From Cohnella caldifontis (GTDB lineage Bacteria > Bacillota > Bacilli > Paenibacillales > Paenibacillaceae), in the NCBI RefSeq assembly GCF_029360585.1, contig NZ_JAQZSJ010000027.1:1-55340 (forward strand): a stretch of DNA of 55,340 bases, read 5' to 3'. The position numbers were made by a program, and so were the translations under genes. Within the stretch, counting starts at the first letter, position 1. Every line of letters starts with the position of its first letter. Under the pieces are notes generated by a model. It saw only the letters and a list, made by a program, of their open reading frames with translations. It did no database searches and was not told the origin of the DNA. Positions 18,117 to 25,238 of the stretch are shown one piece after another.

Positions 18117-19022
18117 CTATCTTGCTGGTTCTGTCCGATGATGCTGCCGCTGCTGCGCCAGCATCCGGTTCATCCTGCGGGCCATGTCATGTGCGGTATC
18201 CTTCATCACCGCCAGTTCGGCGCGAATTTGCTGCGGCTCGATGTCCTTCAGCTTCTCCTGCACACGATGGAAACGAAAGGAAGACGTGTCCACGCCGAAC
18301 TGTTTGCACAGCATGTAAGAGGCGCAATATGCATGGAACGTAAAATAGGAACGGCTGTAACGGCCATCGCCGCGATCCAGATCCGCATGCGCCAGCTCCT
18401 GCGCGAGCGACCGGAAAATGTCCCCGGCATCCAAGCCGCGGCGGATGACAATATTGCGCATGTCCGGCTGATAGAACGCATGCGTTTCCGGCGGCATCGC
18501 ATCGCCAATAACGATCGGAACAGGAGCGCGATCCATCAGCGCTTTGATGCGCACTCGGTCGTCCGGATAGGTCGGTTGCTCCCGTTTTGGATTGGCCGTC
18601 GTTTGTGCGATGTCGAACATCTTTTTGAGGTTATAGCTGATGCCGGTGCTGCCGTCTTCCCTCCGGTACTCCTCGCCCGGCTCCAAAATATAAAAGCCGG
18701 TTTCCTTGCGGCGAATAAAGACGCCTTGTTCCTTCCACGAATCGAAATCGGCGATGCGGGTCGCCTCCGGCCGCTGCGTGAGAATCAGAAGCGCATTGGA
18801 TACGCTGTAGCGGTCGAAACGGCTTTGCACATCCAGATACCGCTGAAATTCATCGCCGCTGCGCGAGATGGAAATCGTGGCTGCATCAATCGTCTCATAG
18901 GCCCATTGCCTGAGTTCCTGCTTTTTCTGTACCCACGCTTCCTTGTCAAAAGGTTGCTCGGACGAATTCGTGGAAGAATGGCCCGTTGCTTCCTGCCGGA
19001 ATAAATCGTCCAGATTGTTCAT
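18117..19022 (-). CDS. ArdC-like N-domain protein with zincin-like core
   Basis: The 301-residue protein has an ArdC-type single-strand DNA-binding region (about residues 60-150: FDRYSVSNALLILTQRPEA, WKEQGVFIRRKETGFYIL). It is followed by a segment resembling ImmA/ArdC metallopeptidases (FRSLAQELAHADLDRG). The usual HExxH is QELAH, so the first zinc ligand is changed and peptidase activity is doubtful. ArdC proteins protect incoming single-stranded DNA in conjugation. The start overlaps the pcfB stop (ATGA), placing it in the mobilisation operon. Confidence 0.72.
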   Translation of the reverse strand: MNNLDDLFRQEATGHSSTNSSEQPFDKEAWVQKKQELRQWAYETIDAATISISRSGDEFQRYLDVQSRFDRYSVSNALLILTQRPEATRIADFDSWKEQGVFIRRKETGFYILEPGEEYRREDGSTGISYNLKKMFDIAQTTANPKREQPTYPDDRVRIKALMDRAPVPIVIGDAMPPETHAFYQPDMRNIVIRRGLDAGDIFRSLAQELAHADLDRGDGRYSRSYFTFHAYCASYMLCKQFGVDTSSFRFHRVQEKLKDIEPQQIRAELAVMKDTAHDMARRMNRMLAQQRQHHRTEPAR

Positions 19023-19915
19023 TTGGCTTTCCCTCGCTTTCGGGTTCCGTTGGATTTGGTTTTGCCCGTCTTCGCTTTTCCATTATGTGGCTCGCTTCGC
19101 TTGGGCAGCGACGATTCCTTGACCATCTGACGCCGTTCTTTCTCCGCCTTCCGATTTTCTTCCCGGATCTCGCGCAACAGTTCGCGGATCGATGGCCGCC
19201 GCTGCACTTTATCGGCTTTCAGTTCAATCATACCCCTTGCGGATGCTTCGCTGCGCCCGAAGGTAGGCTCGGACGGATGGGGCGGCTCCGTCGTCGCCAT
19301 CGTGGGGTTTGGGTTGCCGTTCGCCGGGGAAGTTGGCTGCGTCGATTCGGGCCTCTGCATCAGTTCGGCCAAAAAATCGTCGGTGCTCTTCGCTCCTGGC
19401 GTTCCCTTGACTTCCGCTCCTTGTACCTCCTTCCTCTGCCGGGTTTGGTTCGATGCTTGTTGTTGACGCTCCCCGGACGCTGGATGGTCCTGCTGTTTCC
19501 CGGCGCGGGATTTCTCAATTTCACTCTTGATGCTGGCCGTATCCACGGTCGCCAGCTTGAACCGCTCGACGATGCGGTTGATTTTGGAAGCGTCCTCGGC
19601 ACGCACCATCACATCGCACAAGCCATCGACATTCTTTTTGTCCCGCAGGGCACAGTACAAAACGCCGTATCGTTTGGCCTCCTTGCAGAAGGTAGGCAAG
19701 TCTTCGTTTTTGACGGCAAATACTTTCAATTCCTTGCCGCTGCGGAGCAAGCTTTCCAGACGAATGCTGCCCTTTGTCCGTTTCTGCCCCTGCAGGGCGG
19801 CAAACAAATAGACGGCCAGATGCTTAGCGCCTTCGCCGGAAATCTTGGCCATAACCTCGATGCCCCTCAGACTCATGTTGACGACCTGATCGGCCGCCTC
19901 GGCTCCACTGCTCAT
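19019..19915 (-). CDS. pcfB: PcfB-family (DUF3801) relaxosome accessory protein
   Basis: The 298-residue protein has the PcfB-type domain at about residues 1-130 (VVNMSLRGIEVMAKISGEGAK cut here for length, FAALQGQKRTKGSI, AKRYGVLYCALRDKKN). The rest is charged and low in complexity with a basic C-terminus (KRGKAK). In pCF10 PcfB assists the relaxase in meeting the coupling protein. The start at 19915 lies after GGGAGG. The gene overlaps the end of the relaxase by 92 bases in another frame. Confidence 0.82.
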   Translation of the reverse strand: MSSGAEAADQVVNMSLRGIEVMAKISGEGAKHLAVYLFAALQGQKRTKGSIRLESLLRSGKELKVFAVKNEDLPTFCKEAKRYGVLYCALRDKKNVDGLCDVMVRAEDASKINRIVERFKLATVDTASIKSEIEKSRAGKQQDHPASGERQQQASNQTRQRKEVQGAEVKGTPGAKSTDDFLAELMQRPESTQPTSPANGNPNPTMATTEPPHPSEPTFGRSEASARGMIELKADKVQRRPSIRELLREIREENRKAEKERRQMVKESSLPKRSEPHNGKAKTGKTKSNGTRKRGKAK

Positions 19916-21248
19916 GGATGGAATCCTCCCTTCGTAATGGTTGATTTTTCCTGTCACCATGTAGTTTAGTCATCATTTCCCCGGATCGGGCCAGGATGCC
20001 CGCACACAGCTTCACCTCCTTTCGAAGCGCGGCAAGCCGCTTGGATAATACGGCTATCTGCTCTTTGCAAGCGTCGATCCGGCCTTCCTCCTTGCAGCGG
20101 CGAAGACGGTTGTACAGCGCTTTGCGCTCGCTGGAAAGCAGGCGCATCTCCTGTTGGGCAATGGATACATAGTCCAAAAGCTGCTCTTTGCTGGAGATAC
20201 GGCGCTGGCAGAGTAGTTTGGTCTGAGCGGTAATAACCGCCAAGTGTCGCAAGTCTTCCCGTAATAAAAAAGGCGTCCTTCTCACGGACGCGCGAAAACG
20301 GGGCCATATGCCCATCTCATATAAATAGCGCAGGTACAATGCTTGTAAGCCGCTGAACTTCCTGCCGGATCGAAGCGTTCCTTTGCAAACGGCGCGCCTG
20401 CGTTGCGGCATTGGCAGAGGCTGTGTTTTACGGGGAATGCGATTTCGTAAAATCCGCTGTTTCAGAGCCTCTTCCGTATAGTCGTCTCCCAAGCTGCGCA
20501 AACGAACGAAACGTTCCTTACCCGGTGGACGAACCGCCATATGCTTCACGGTCGTTTTCACGTCATAGCCCTGCTTTTGCAAAGAGGCGATAAACTGGGT
20601 CCACGTCATGGATGCCGCAATCGCCTGATCCACATCGCTCCGAATCGTCCCCCTCCAAGTCGGCTTGCCTTCCCGATCTGCTTTCCATTCTCCGTAGTGC
20701 TTGGCCTTGCCCGGCTCGGGTTGCTCGATCACTGACAATGCATGTTCACGGCATAACCGGTCGGATGTTCTCCTTAGGAGGGCGTAGGAGGCTTTGTTGT
20801 CGTAATACCGTTTGCCGTCCATAAAGGAGACGGAGTTTAGCACAAAGTGATTGTGCAAATGTTCCTTGTCCAGATGGGTCGATACGACGACTTCAAATCG
20901 ATCGCCCCATAGCTCCTGCGCCAACTTGACGCCAATGGCGTGCGCCGTTTCCGGCGTCGTTTCACCTGGTGCAAACGCTTGGTAGCCATGAAACGCGACG
21001 ATGCCATCCATCTTTTGAAATTGACGCTTGGTGCGCTGCATTTGCTCGTAAGCGGTGAGCGGATCGCAATTGATTCCGCTCACATAAAGCTGCCTCTCCG
21101 TCTTGAGATCCGATACTGCATAATCCATCGCCTGTTGCAAACCTTCATTTTTCTCGTCGCGATCTTGCGCTGTTTTGTCAGGATTGGCGGCGTAATCAAT
21201 CACGCGCTTCAAGCGGTCGGTGACATCCCATATCGCCGTCGTCGCCAT
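19824..21248 (-). CDS. Relaxase, MobA/VirD2-type (MOBP-like)
   Basis: The 474-residue relaxase should nick oriT and pilot the transferred strand. The metal-binding histidine motif is STHLDKEHLHNHFVLNS (about residues 123-139), the three-His pattern of MOBP relaxases. A Tyr near the N-terminus (VIDYAANPDK) is a candidate nucleophile. The C-terminal half is basic and helical with no helicase domain. The start follows AAAGGGGG. MobC precedes it by 14 bases and PcfB overlaps its end. Confidence 0.9.
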   Translation of the reverse strand: MATTAIWDVTDRLKRVIDYAANPDKTAQDRDEKNEGLQQAMDYAVSDLKTERQLYVSGINCDPLTAYEQMQRTKRQFQKMDGIVAFHGYQAFAPGETTPETAHAIGVKLAQELWGDRFEVVVSTHLDKEHLHNHFVLNSVSFMDGKRYYDNKASYALLRRTSDRLCREHALSVIEQPEPGKAKHYGEWKADREGKPTWRGTIRSDVDQAIAASMTWTQFIASLQKQGYDVKTTVKHMAVRPPGKERFVRLRSLGDDYTEEALKQRILRNRIPRKTQPLPMPQRRRAVCKGTLRSGRKFSGLQALYLRYLYEMGIWPRFRASVRRTPFLLREDLRHLAVITAQTKLLCQRRISSKEQLLDYVSIAQQEMRLLSSERKALYNRLRRCKEEGRIDACKEQIAVLSKRLAALRKEVKLCAGILARSGEMMTKLHGDRKNQPLRREDSIHEQWSRGGRSGRQHESEGHRGYGQDFRRRR

Positions 21249-21262
21249 ATGTGACGCCCCCT

Positions 21263-21622
21263 TTACATCGGATGCGCACGTGGAATCGCTTGCTCTGTTC
21301 TTCTTTCCGGGGCAGTCACGGCCTGTTGAATCTGTTGGACGGCGCGGCGCAACTGATCTGCCTCCTGCTGAAAAGAAGCCCGATCCAGATAACCTGTCGC
21401 ATGCGCCTTCGCCGCCAGTTGGTTGAGATTGTTGCCAATGGCGTGAAGCTCGCGCATCATCGCGTAATAATCAGGCGGCGGCAGCGGCTTCGGTATATAC
21501 CCATTGATGAGCGCCCGGATGTACGCTTCCCGAGAAAGACCTGTTTGTTTCACTTCATTCATTAGACGAACATGTTCGCTTTCACTTAAACGAAGCAGAA
21601 ATGAGATCGAACGTTTTCTCAA
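21263..21622 (-). CDS. mobC: MobC-like relaxosome protein
   Basis: The 119-residue protein starts at a TTG seven bases after AAAGGGGG. The N-terminus is ribbon-helix-helix-like (RKRSISFLLRLSESEHVRLM, then SREAYIRALING). The C-terminal half holds the MobC motif (MMRELHAIGNNLNQLAAKAH). MobC proteins bind oriT and help the relaxase open the DNA. The candidate oriT lies directly upstream. Confidence 0.85.
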   Translation of the reverse strand: MRKRSISFLLRLSESEHVRLMNEVKQTGLSREAYIRALINGYIPKPLPPPDYYAMMRELHAIGNNLNQLAAKAHATGYLDRASFQQEADQLRRAVQQIQQAVTAPERRTEQAIPRAHPM

Positions 21623-21840
21623 CGAACAACCCCCTTTCAAAATCAACTATTCTAAGAAGTTTACGCCGCAATAAACATGCGATCTGAAAACCATCCGCTT
21701 ATCGAATCGTTAACATCGCGATGAGGGGTCTTAGGGGCGCAGGCCCCTAACAAGCGAATTTGGATATCCAAATTCAGTGCTTGCTGCAACACGAGACAGT
21801 CGTCTCGTGTTGCCTTCAAAAGCACCTGCCGGGAAAAAGG
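21623..21840. other. Candidate oriT with three inverted repeats
   Basis: The stretch before mobC holds three clean inverted repeats: TTAGGGGC/GCCCCTAA (21731-21750, loop 4), a perfect 20-base palindrome centred on GGATATCC (21756-21775), and a 12-base stem GCAACACGAGAC / GTCTCGTGTTGC with loop AGTC (21786-21813). Grouped inverted repeats next to mobC and relaxase are the normal layout of oriT. The nick site was not identified. Confidence 0.6.
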
Positions 21841-21855
21841 GAGGACCCCAAAAAC

Positions 21856-21887
21856 ACAAAAAAGACGCCGATCCGCTCGGGCGTCTT
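21856..21887 (-). terminator. Terminator of the toxin-antitoxin operon
   Basis: The stem AAGACGCC (21862-21869) / GGCGTCTT (21880-21887) has a ten-base loop and is followed on the minus strand by a run of T. It lies 16 bases past the toxin stop and insulates the oriT region. Confidence 0.75.
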
Positions 21888-21903
21888 CCGCAATACTTTT
21901 TTG

Positions 21904-22221
21904 TTATCGCACCAACCAGCGGTAATCCTGGCGGCAGTCTACTATGAAATCGACATACACAACTTCATCCTGAATCTGATACAACACCAGATACCATTTA
22001 TCTACGAACATCTTGTGATACTTGTTTGACGGGATAAATTCCGCTTCGAGAAAAGGATAACGTTCCGGCATTTGCGCCAAGGAACGTATCGCATGCAGCA
22101 ATTCGTTTTTCGTTTTCCGCGCCGCATCCGGACTTTTCTCCGCAAGAAATCGCACATGAACCGCCAGCATTTGGCGGGCGCGATCGGAAACGACGATCTT
22201 ATAACGGGGCATCTTTTCCAT
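21904..22221 (-). CDS. RelE/ParE-family toxin
   Basis: The 105-residue toxin is of the RelE/ParE superfamily. Its features are an N-terminal strand and basic helix (YKIVVSDRARQMLAVHVRFL), a central ERYPFLEAEFIP and C-terminal strands (KWYLVLYQIQDEVVYVDFI, DCRQDYRWLV). RelE-type members cut mRNA on the ribosome and ParE-type members poison gyrase; which type this is cannot be told. The start at 22221 has GAGGT upstream and overlaps the antitoxin by 23 bases. It is likely a maintenance module for the element. Confidence 0.85.
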   Translation of the reverse strand: MEKMPRYKIVVSDRARQMLAVHVRFLAEKSPDAARKTKNELLHAIRSLAQMPERYPFLEAEFIPSNKYHKMFVDKWYLVLYQIQDEVVYVDFIVDCRQDYRWLVR

Positions 22222-22489
22222 GCTGAACCTCGTCGATAATGCCCTCCAAGTAATCGTCCAGTTCATCTGGCGTCACACCAACACGGCCCGCCAAACGATC
22301 CTCTTGCACAGCGAGCAGTTCTTCGCGCAGCTTTAACATCTTCTCGCGACGCGAGTACGTCTCAATGTCCATCACGACGAGATCGCCTTCACCGTTCTTG
22401 GTCAGATACACCGGTTCCCCGGAAGATTTGCATAGATCGGCGATTTCATTATAGTTTTGACGGATACTGGCGGAAGGCTTGATAATCAT
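22199..22489 (-). CDS. Phd/YefM-family antitoxin
   Basis: The 96-residue antitoxin has the Phd/YefM DNA-binding N-terminus (IIKPSASIRQNYNEIADLCK, GEPVYLTKNGEGDLVVMD) and an acidic C-terminal half that should wrap the toxin. The start follows AAGGAGTG. It is first in the two-gene operon and would repress its own promoter, which has a strong -35/-10 pair just upstream. Confidence 0.87.
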   Translation of the reverse strand: MIIKPSASIRQNYNEIADLCKSSGEPVYLTKNGEGDLVVMDIETYSRREKMLKLREELLAVQEDRLAGRVGVTPDELDDYLEGIIDEVQHGKDAPL

Positions 22490-22524
22490 CTTGGTCACTC
22501 CTTGCATAGCTGTATATTAATTTT

Positions 22525-22553
22525 ATTATACCTATTACATGCTATACAATCAA
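22525..22553 (-). promoter_or_regulatory. Sigma-A promoter of the toxin-antitoxin operon
   Basis: TTGATT (22548-22553), a 17-base spacer and a perfect TATAAT (22525-22530) precede the antitoxin start by about 36 bases. The segment is strongly AT-rich. Confidence 0.75.
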
Positions 22554-22564
22554 TGCGGTTGCGC

Positions 22565-22595
22565 TTATCCCCAATCTATTCACATCTTATCCACA
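22565..22595. other. Three DnaA-box-like sites at 11-bp spacing
   Basis: TTATCCCCA (22565), CTATTCACA (22576) and the perfect box TTATCCACA (22587) lie on one strand with starts exactly 11 bases apart. An AT-rich stretch adjoins at 22508-22550. This could be a DnaA-loading site of a plasmid-type origin, or a regulatory site. No replication initiator gene was seen nearby. Confidence 0.45.
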
Positions 22596-22654
22596 TGCTG
22601 TGAAAATTTTCCGTAGCCCAGAAAGAAAAGACGTCGACCGTTCAGCGTCTACCG

Positions 22655-23605
22655 CTATCGGGATGGTTCACCGCGTCTTCGCCGGAATTCCATCAATTCG
22701 TTGTTTACATCCTTTCCGAACTTGGGCGGCTCATCGGATATGAGAAGGGCGGGGGAGAGGAGCTTCTGTATCGTGGCTGCCGCCAATCGCCCCGGCTCAT
22801 CATTGTCCAGGTGCAGGACAAGTCGATTCACCTGGGGAAAGCACTGCAAGTAATGCGTTAGGGCAGACGGGGGAGTAGAGTCCTCCCCATTTGTCCTAGG
22901 CCTGTATATTCCGGCCAGCGACAGCTTATGCGCCTGCCGCCAATCCCGGCCGGCGAGATGTTCCAACGCGCAGTAGGATAAGAGATCAATGGCGCTCTCA
23001 AACAGATGCAGTTCCGTACAGTTTTCCGAGGCCGGAATGGAAAACGAATACCGCTTGTCGCTGCCAGCGGCTTCCCCCATATAACGGGTGCTTGTCGTAC
23101 CGCGTATCGCCGCATAGCGCGGCGTCCCTTCCTGGTCAAATCCGACGAATACCGCGTTGTGATAGCGTCGGCTTTCATACAAACGTCCCGTTTTGAGACA
23201 GTAGTCGATCAACGTGCGATGGATACCGCGTTTGCTCAAATAAGCCATGACGCGATGAGAGTTTTCATACGGTTCTGGAAGCTCCAGCCGCGCCGTAGAT
23301 GTGCGTTGTCGGCATGATTGCGAAACCATAAGAATATTGCCGGGATGAACGCCTTCAATCCGAAGCACCGCATCGGGAAAAGACATGCCGCGCACCTTGA
23401 TCAAGTAGTCCAGCGCCGAACGTCCGCCGATCCCCCTTGACCACCAGTACCATTTGCCGTTGGAAATTTTCAAACTGTCGTGTGTCCGGGTGGTGTAGAC
23501 ATTCCGAGAGCAACGTACCAGTTCTGCAGGCTCGCACATATGCAAATACGTGAGCAGATCCAGTCTTTTTGCACGTTCGATCTGTTCCTTGTTAACATAG
23601 CTCAT
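22655..23605 (-). CDS. Toprim/DUF3991 primase-like protein
   Basis: The 316-residue protein looks like a DNA primase-type mobile-element protein. The N-terminal part is DUF3991-like (WYWWSRGIGGRSALDYLIKV, MAYLSKRGIHRTLIDYCL). The C-terminal part is a Toprim fold (LFESAIDLLSYCAL with the acidic residue, LVLHLDNDEPGRLAA with the DxD pair, then KDVNNELM). It may prime the second strand after transfer. The start overlaps an 18-codon frame by ATGA, with AAAAGGAG upstream. Confidence 0.82.
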   Translation of the reverse strand: MSYVNKEQIERAKRLDLLTYLHMCEPAELVRCSRNVYTTRTHDSLKISNGKWYWWSRGIGGRSALDYLIKVRGMSFPDAVLRIEGVHPGNILMVSQSCRQRTSTARLELPEPYENSHRVMAYLSKRGIHRTLIDYCLKTGRLYESRRYHNAVFVGFDQEGTPRYAAIRGTTSTRYMGEAAGSDKRYSFSIPASENCTELHLFESAIDLLSYCALEHLAGRDWRQAHKLSLAGIYRPRTNGEDSTPPSALTHYLQCFPQVNRLVLHLDNDEPGRLAAATIQKLLSPALLISDEPPKFGKDVNNELMEFRRRRGEPSR

Positions 23606-23658
23606 TGCCGCAGCTCCTTTTGGAAATCCAAGCAGCGTCCGATGGGTATATTGCTCAT
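23602..23658 (-). CDS. 18-codon coupling frame before the primase-like gene
   Basis: A tiny frame, MSNIPIGRCLDFQKELRQ, starts in an ATGA overlap with the upstream gene and ends in an ATGA overlap with the primase-like gene. Its own coding region holds the next ribosome site. It may only serve to carry ribosomes through the junction. No homology is known to me. Confidence 0.35.
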   Translation of the reverse strand: MSNIPIGRCLDFQKELRQ

Positions 23659-23939
23659 CGTGCCTTACCCCTCTTTTTGGGGTACGTATAAGCTCTGCCT
23701 TCCTTCAACTTCGTAACGCCTTTCTTTTTCATGAATGCGTCTAAATCGCCTTCATAAACTTGACTGGTCACCCCGTTTGAGTCGCGGATGTAAAAATACG
23801 TGTCGCCAAATCCGTTCTTTTCTTTGGATATCAACTCCAATGTTGGCACGGCTTCTCCCTCCTCGATCAAGCCGGTTCCGTAACAAAAAGGCGGTAGAAT
23901 CGGACAAAAGCATCCGCCGCTTGGGATGGCATACAACAT
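23655..23939 (-). CDS. Small protein of unknown function
   Basis: The 94-residue protein starts at an ATG seven bases after GGAGG. It has a Cys-containing N-terminal stretch (AIPSGGCFCPILPPFCYG). A compact part follows (TYFYIRDSNGVTSQVYEGDLDAFMKK) and the protein ends basic. I do not recognise it. It is first after a terminator-like hairpin and precedes the primase-like gene. Confidence 0.6.
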   Translation of the reverse strand: MLYAIPSGGCFCPILPPFCYGTGLIEEGEAVPTLELISKEKNGFGDTYFYIRDSNGVTSQVYEGDLDAFMKKKGVTKLKEGRAYTYPKKRGKAR

Positions 23940-23960
23940 GTTCATTCCTCCGGAAATGAG

Positions 23961-23984
23961 AAAAGGACCCCAAAATCGGAGTCC
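23961..23984 (-). terminator. Terminator-like hairpin directly before a ribosome site
   Basis: On the minus strand GGACTCC / GGGGTCC (one G-U pair) with a six-base loop is followed by TTTTCTC and, within a few bases, by the GGAGG of the 94-residue gene. No promoter fits between them, so transcription must pass through it or be controlled by it. The 24000-24207 stretch upstream shows nothing else clear. Confidence 0.55.
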
Positions 23985-24207
23985 ATTTCGTCATGTGATT
24001 TTAACAAGTGACCTATATTCGACCTGTAAATGCTACGCATCGAAGTCATAATTCCCCAAACTACAAAAAAACCTGCCGCGCGATGAAGCACAACAAGCTT
24101 TCTTACCGATCATGCTGCAATATATATTTTCGTACCATTTCTTTTTGGCCAGTAACAAGCTTTGTTGTCAGGTCAATGCAAATTATTCATCCTGAAAAGT
24201 GTCCATT

Positions 24208-25230
24208 TCACATCCCTCCGCCTGTAGTATAACTGGCAAAGTCCATAATTTTACTTTTAGACAGCCTTAAATCATAATATTTCCCTTGCGATTCAACCAA
24301 CGGATTGATCAGGTCATCTGGATGGAGCATCACAATTCGAGCCACTTTACCGTCTGACAAAAGAACTGAATCTCCAATCATTCTGTTCATCAAGTTAGTA
24401 ATGAAGCATTGTACGATCACAGGGTTAAACAATCCGAATGCTCTTTGATAAATCTCCTGTAATACTTGGAATAATGGGATTGCTTTCTTATATACCCGCT
24501 CTGAAACCATCGTATGAAACACATCGGCAACAGCCACAATCTTACTAAAATATTCTATTTCTTCACTAGGCTTCCTATAAGGATAGCCGCTACCATCTTC
24601 TCGTTCATGGTGTTGTAGGGCAACCAGAGCTTGTTGATCCGTCATGTTTGGGAGTCTAAGAATCATCTCATACCCGTACACCGTATGAAGCTGCATTTCA
24701 GCATACTCATCCGAACTTAATTTACCTGCCTTTAGTAAAATCGAGTCAGATATTTTTGTCTTACCTACATCATGTAACAATCCCGCAACAGCAAGGTCAT
24801 TTAACTCCTTCTCTTTCAGACCTAACCATTTTCCAATAAAATAGGATAGCACCGAAACGCCAATACAATGTCGATACGTATAATTATCTTTCTTTCTTAA
24901 AACCAAAATTACATTTGAAAAATTATAATTGGAACACAATTCCTGGATCTTTGGCATTACCTTTTGACGAATCATTTGATTTGAAGGCTTCTCGGTGCTA
25001 TGATTTATCTTTTCGTATATTAATTGAACCTCGGAGATTGTTTCATCTATTATAAATTCGGTAACAAGTTGGGTATCCTCGTCCAACAAATTAATACCAT
25101 GTTGATTCAAGAGGTCAAGATTATGGTAACTTAATACACTGTTCTTAGGTAAAAGCAAGCTGCCTTGCCTAGAATAAATATTGGTATTTAATTTTCTTCC
25201 AATAAAAGATGTATTGTCTATAGGAATCAC
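24208..25230 (-). CDS. HD-GYP domain phosphodiesterase
   Basis: The 340-residue protein probably breaks down cyclic di-GMP. The HD-GYP core is at about residues 115-290: YRHCIGVSVLSYFIG, LLHDVGKTKISDSIL, LHTVYGYEMI, LQHHEREDGSGYPY, VAVADVFHTM. The key HD and the HHERxDGxGYP motif are intact. The N-terminus is a different helical region with no clear sensor. It starts at a GTG eight bases after the fapA stop. It forms a unit with fapA and a CheY-like gene. The base composition is clearly more AT-rich than the surrounding transfer genes, suggesting separate acquisition. Confidence 0.88.
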   Translation of the reverse strand: MIPIDNTSFIGRKLNTNIYSRQGSLLLPKNSVLSYHNLDLLNQHGINLLDEDTQLVTEFIIDETISEVQLIYEKINHSTEKPSNQMIRQKVMPKIQELCSNYNFSNVILVLRKKDNYTYRHCIGVSVLSYFIGKWLGLKEKELNDLAVAGLLHDVGKTKISDSILLKAGKLSSDEYAEMQLHTVYGYEMILRLPNMTDQQALVALQHHEREDGSGYPYRKPSEEIEYFSKIVAVADVFHTMVSERVYKKAIPLFQVLQEIYQRAFGLFNPVIVQCFITNLMNRMIGDSVLLSDGKVARIVMLHPDDLINPLVESQGKYYDLRLSKSKIMDFASYTTGGGM

Positions 25231-25238
25231 CCACTTTC

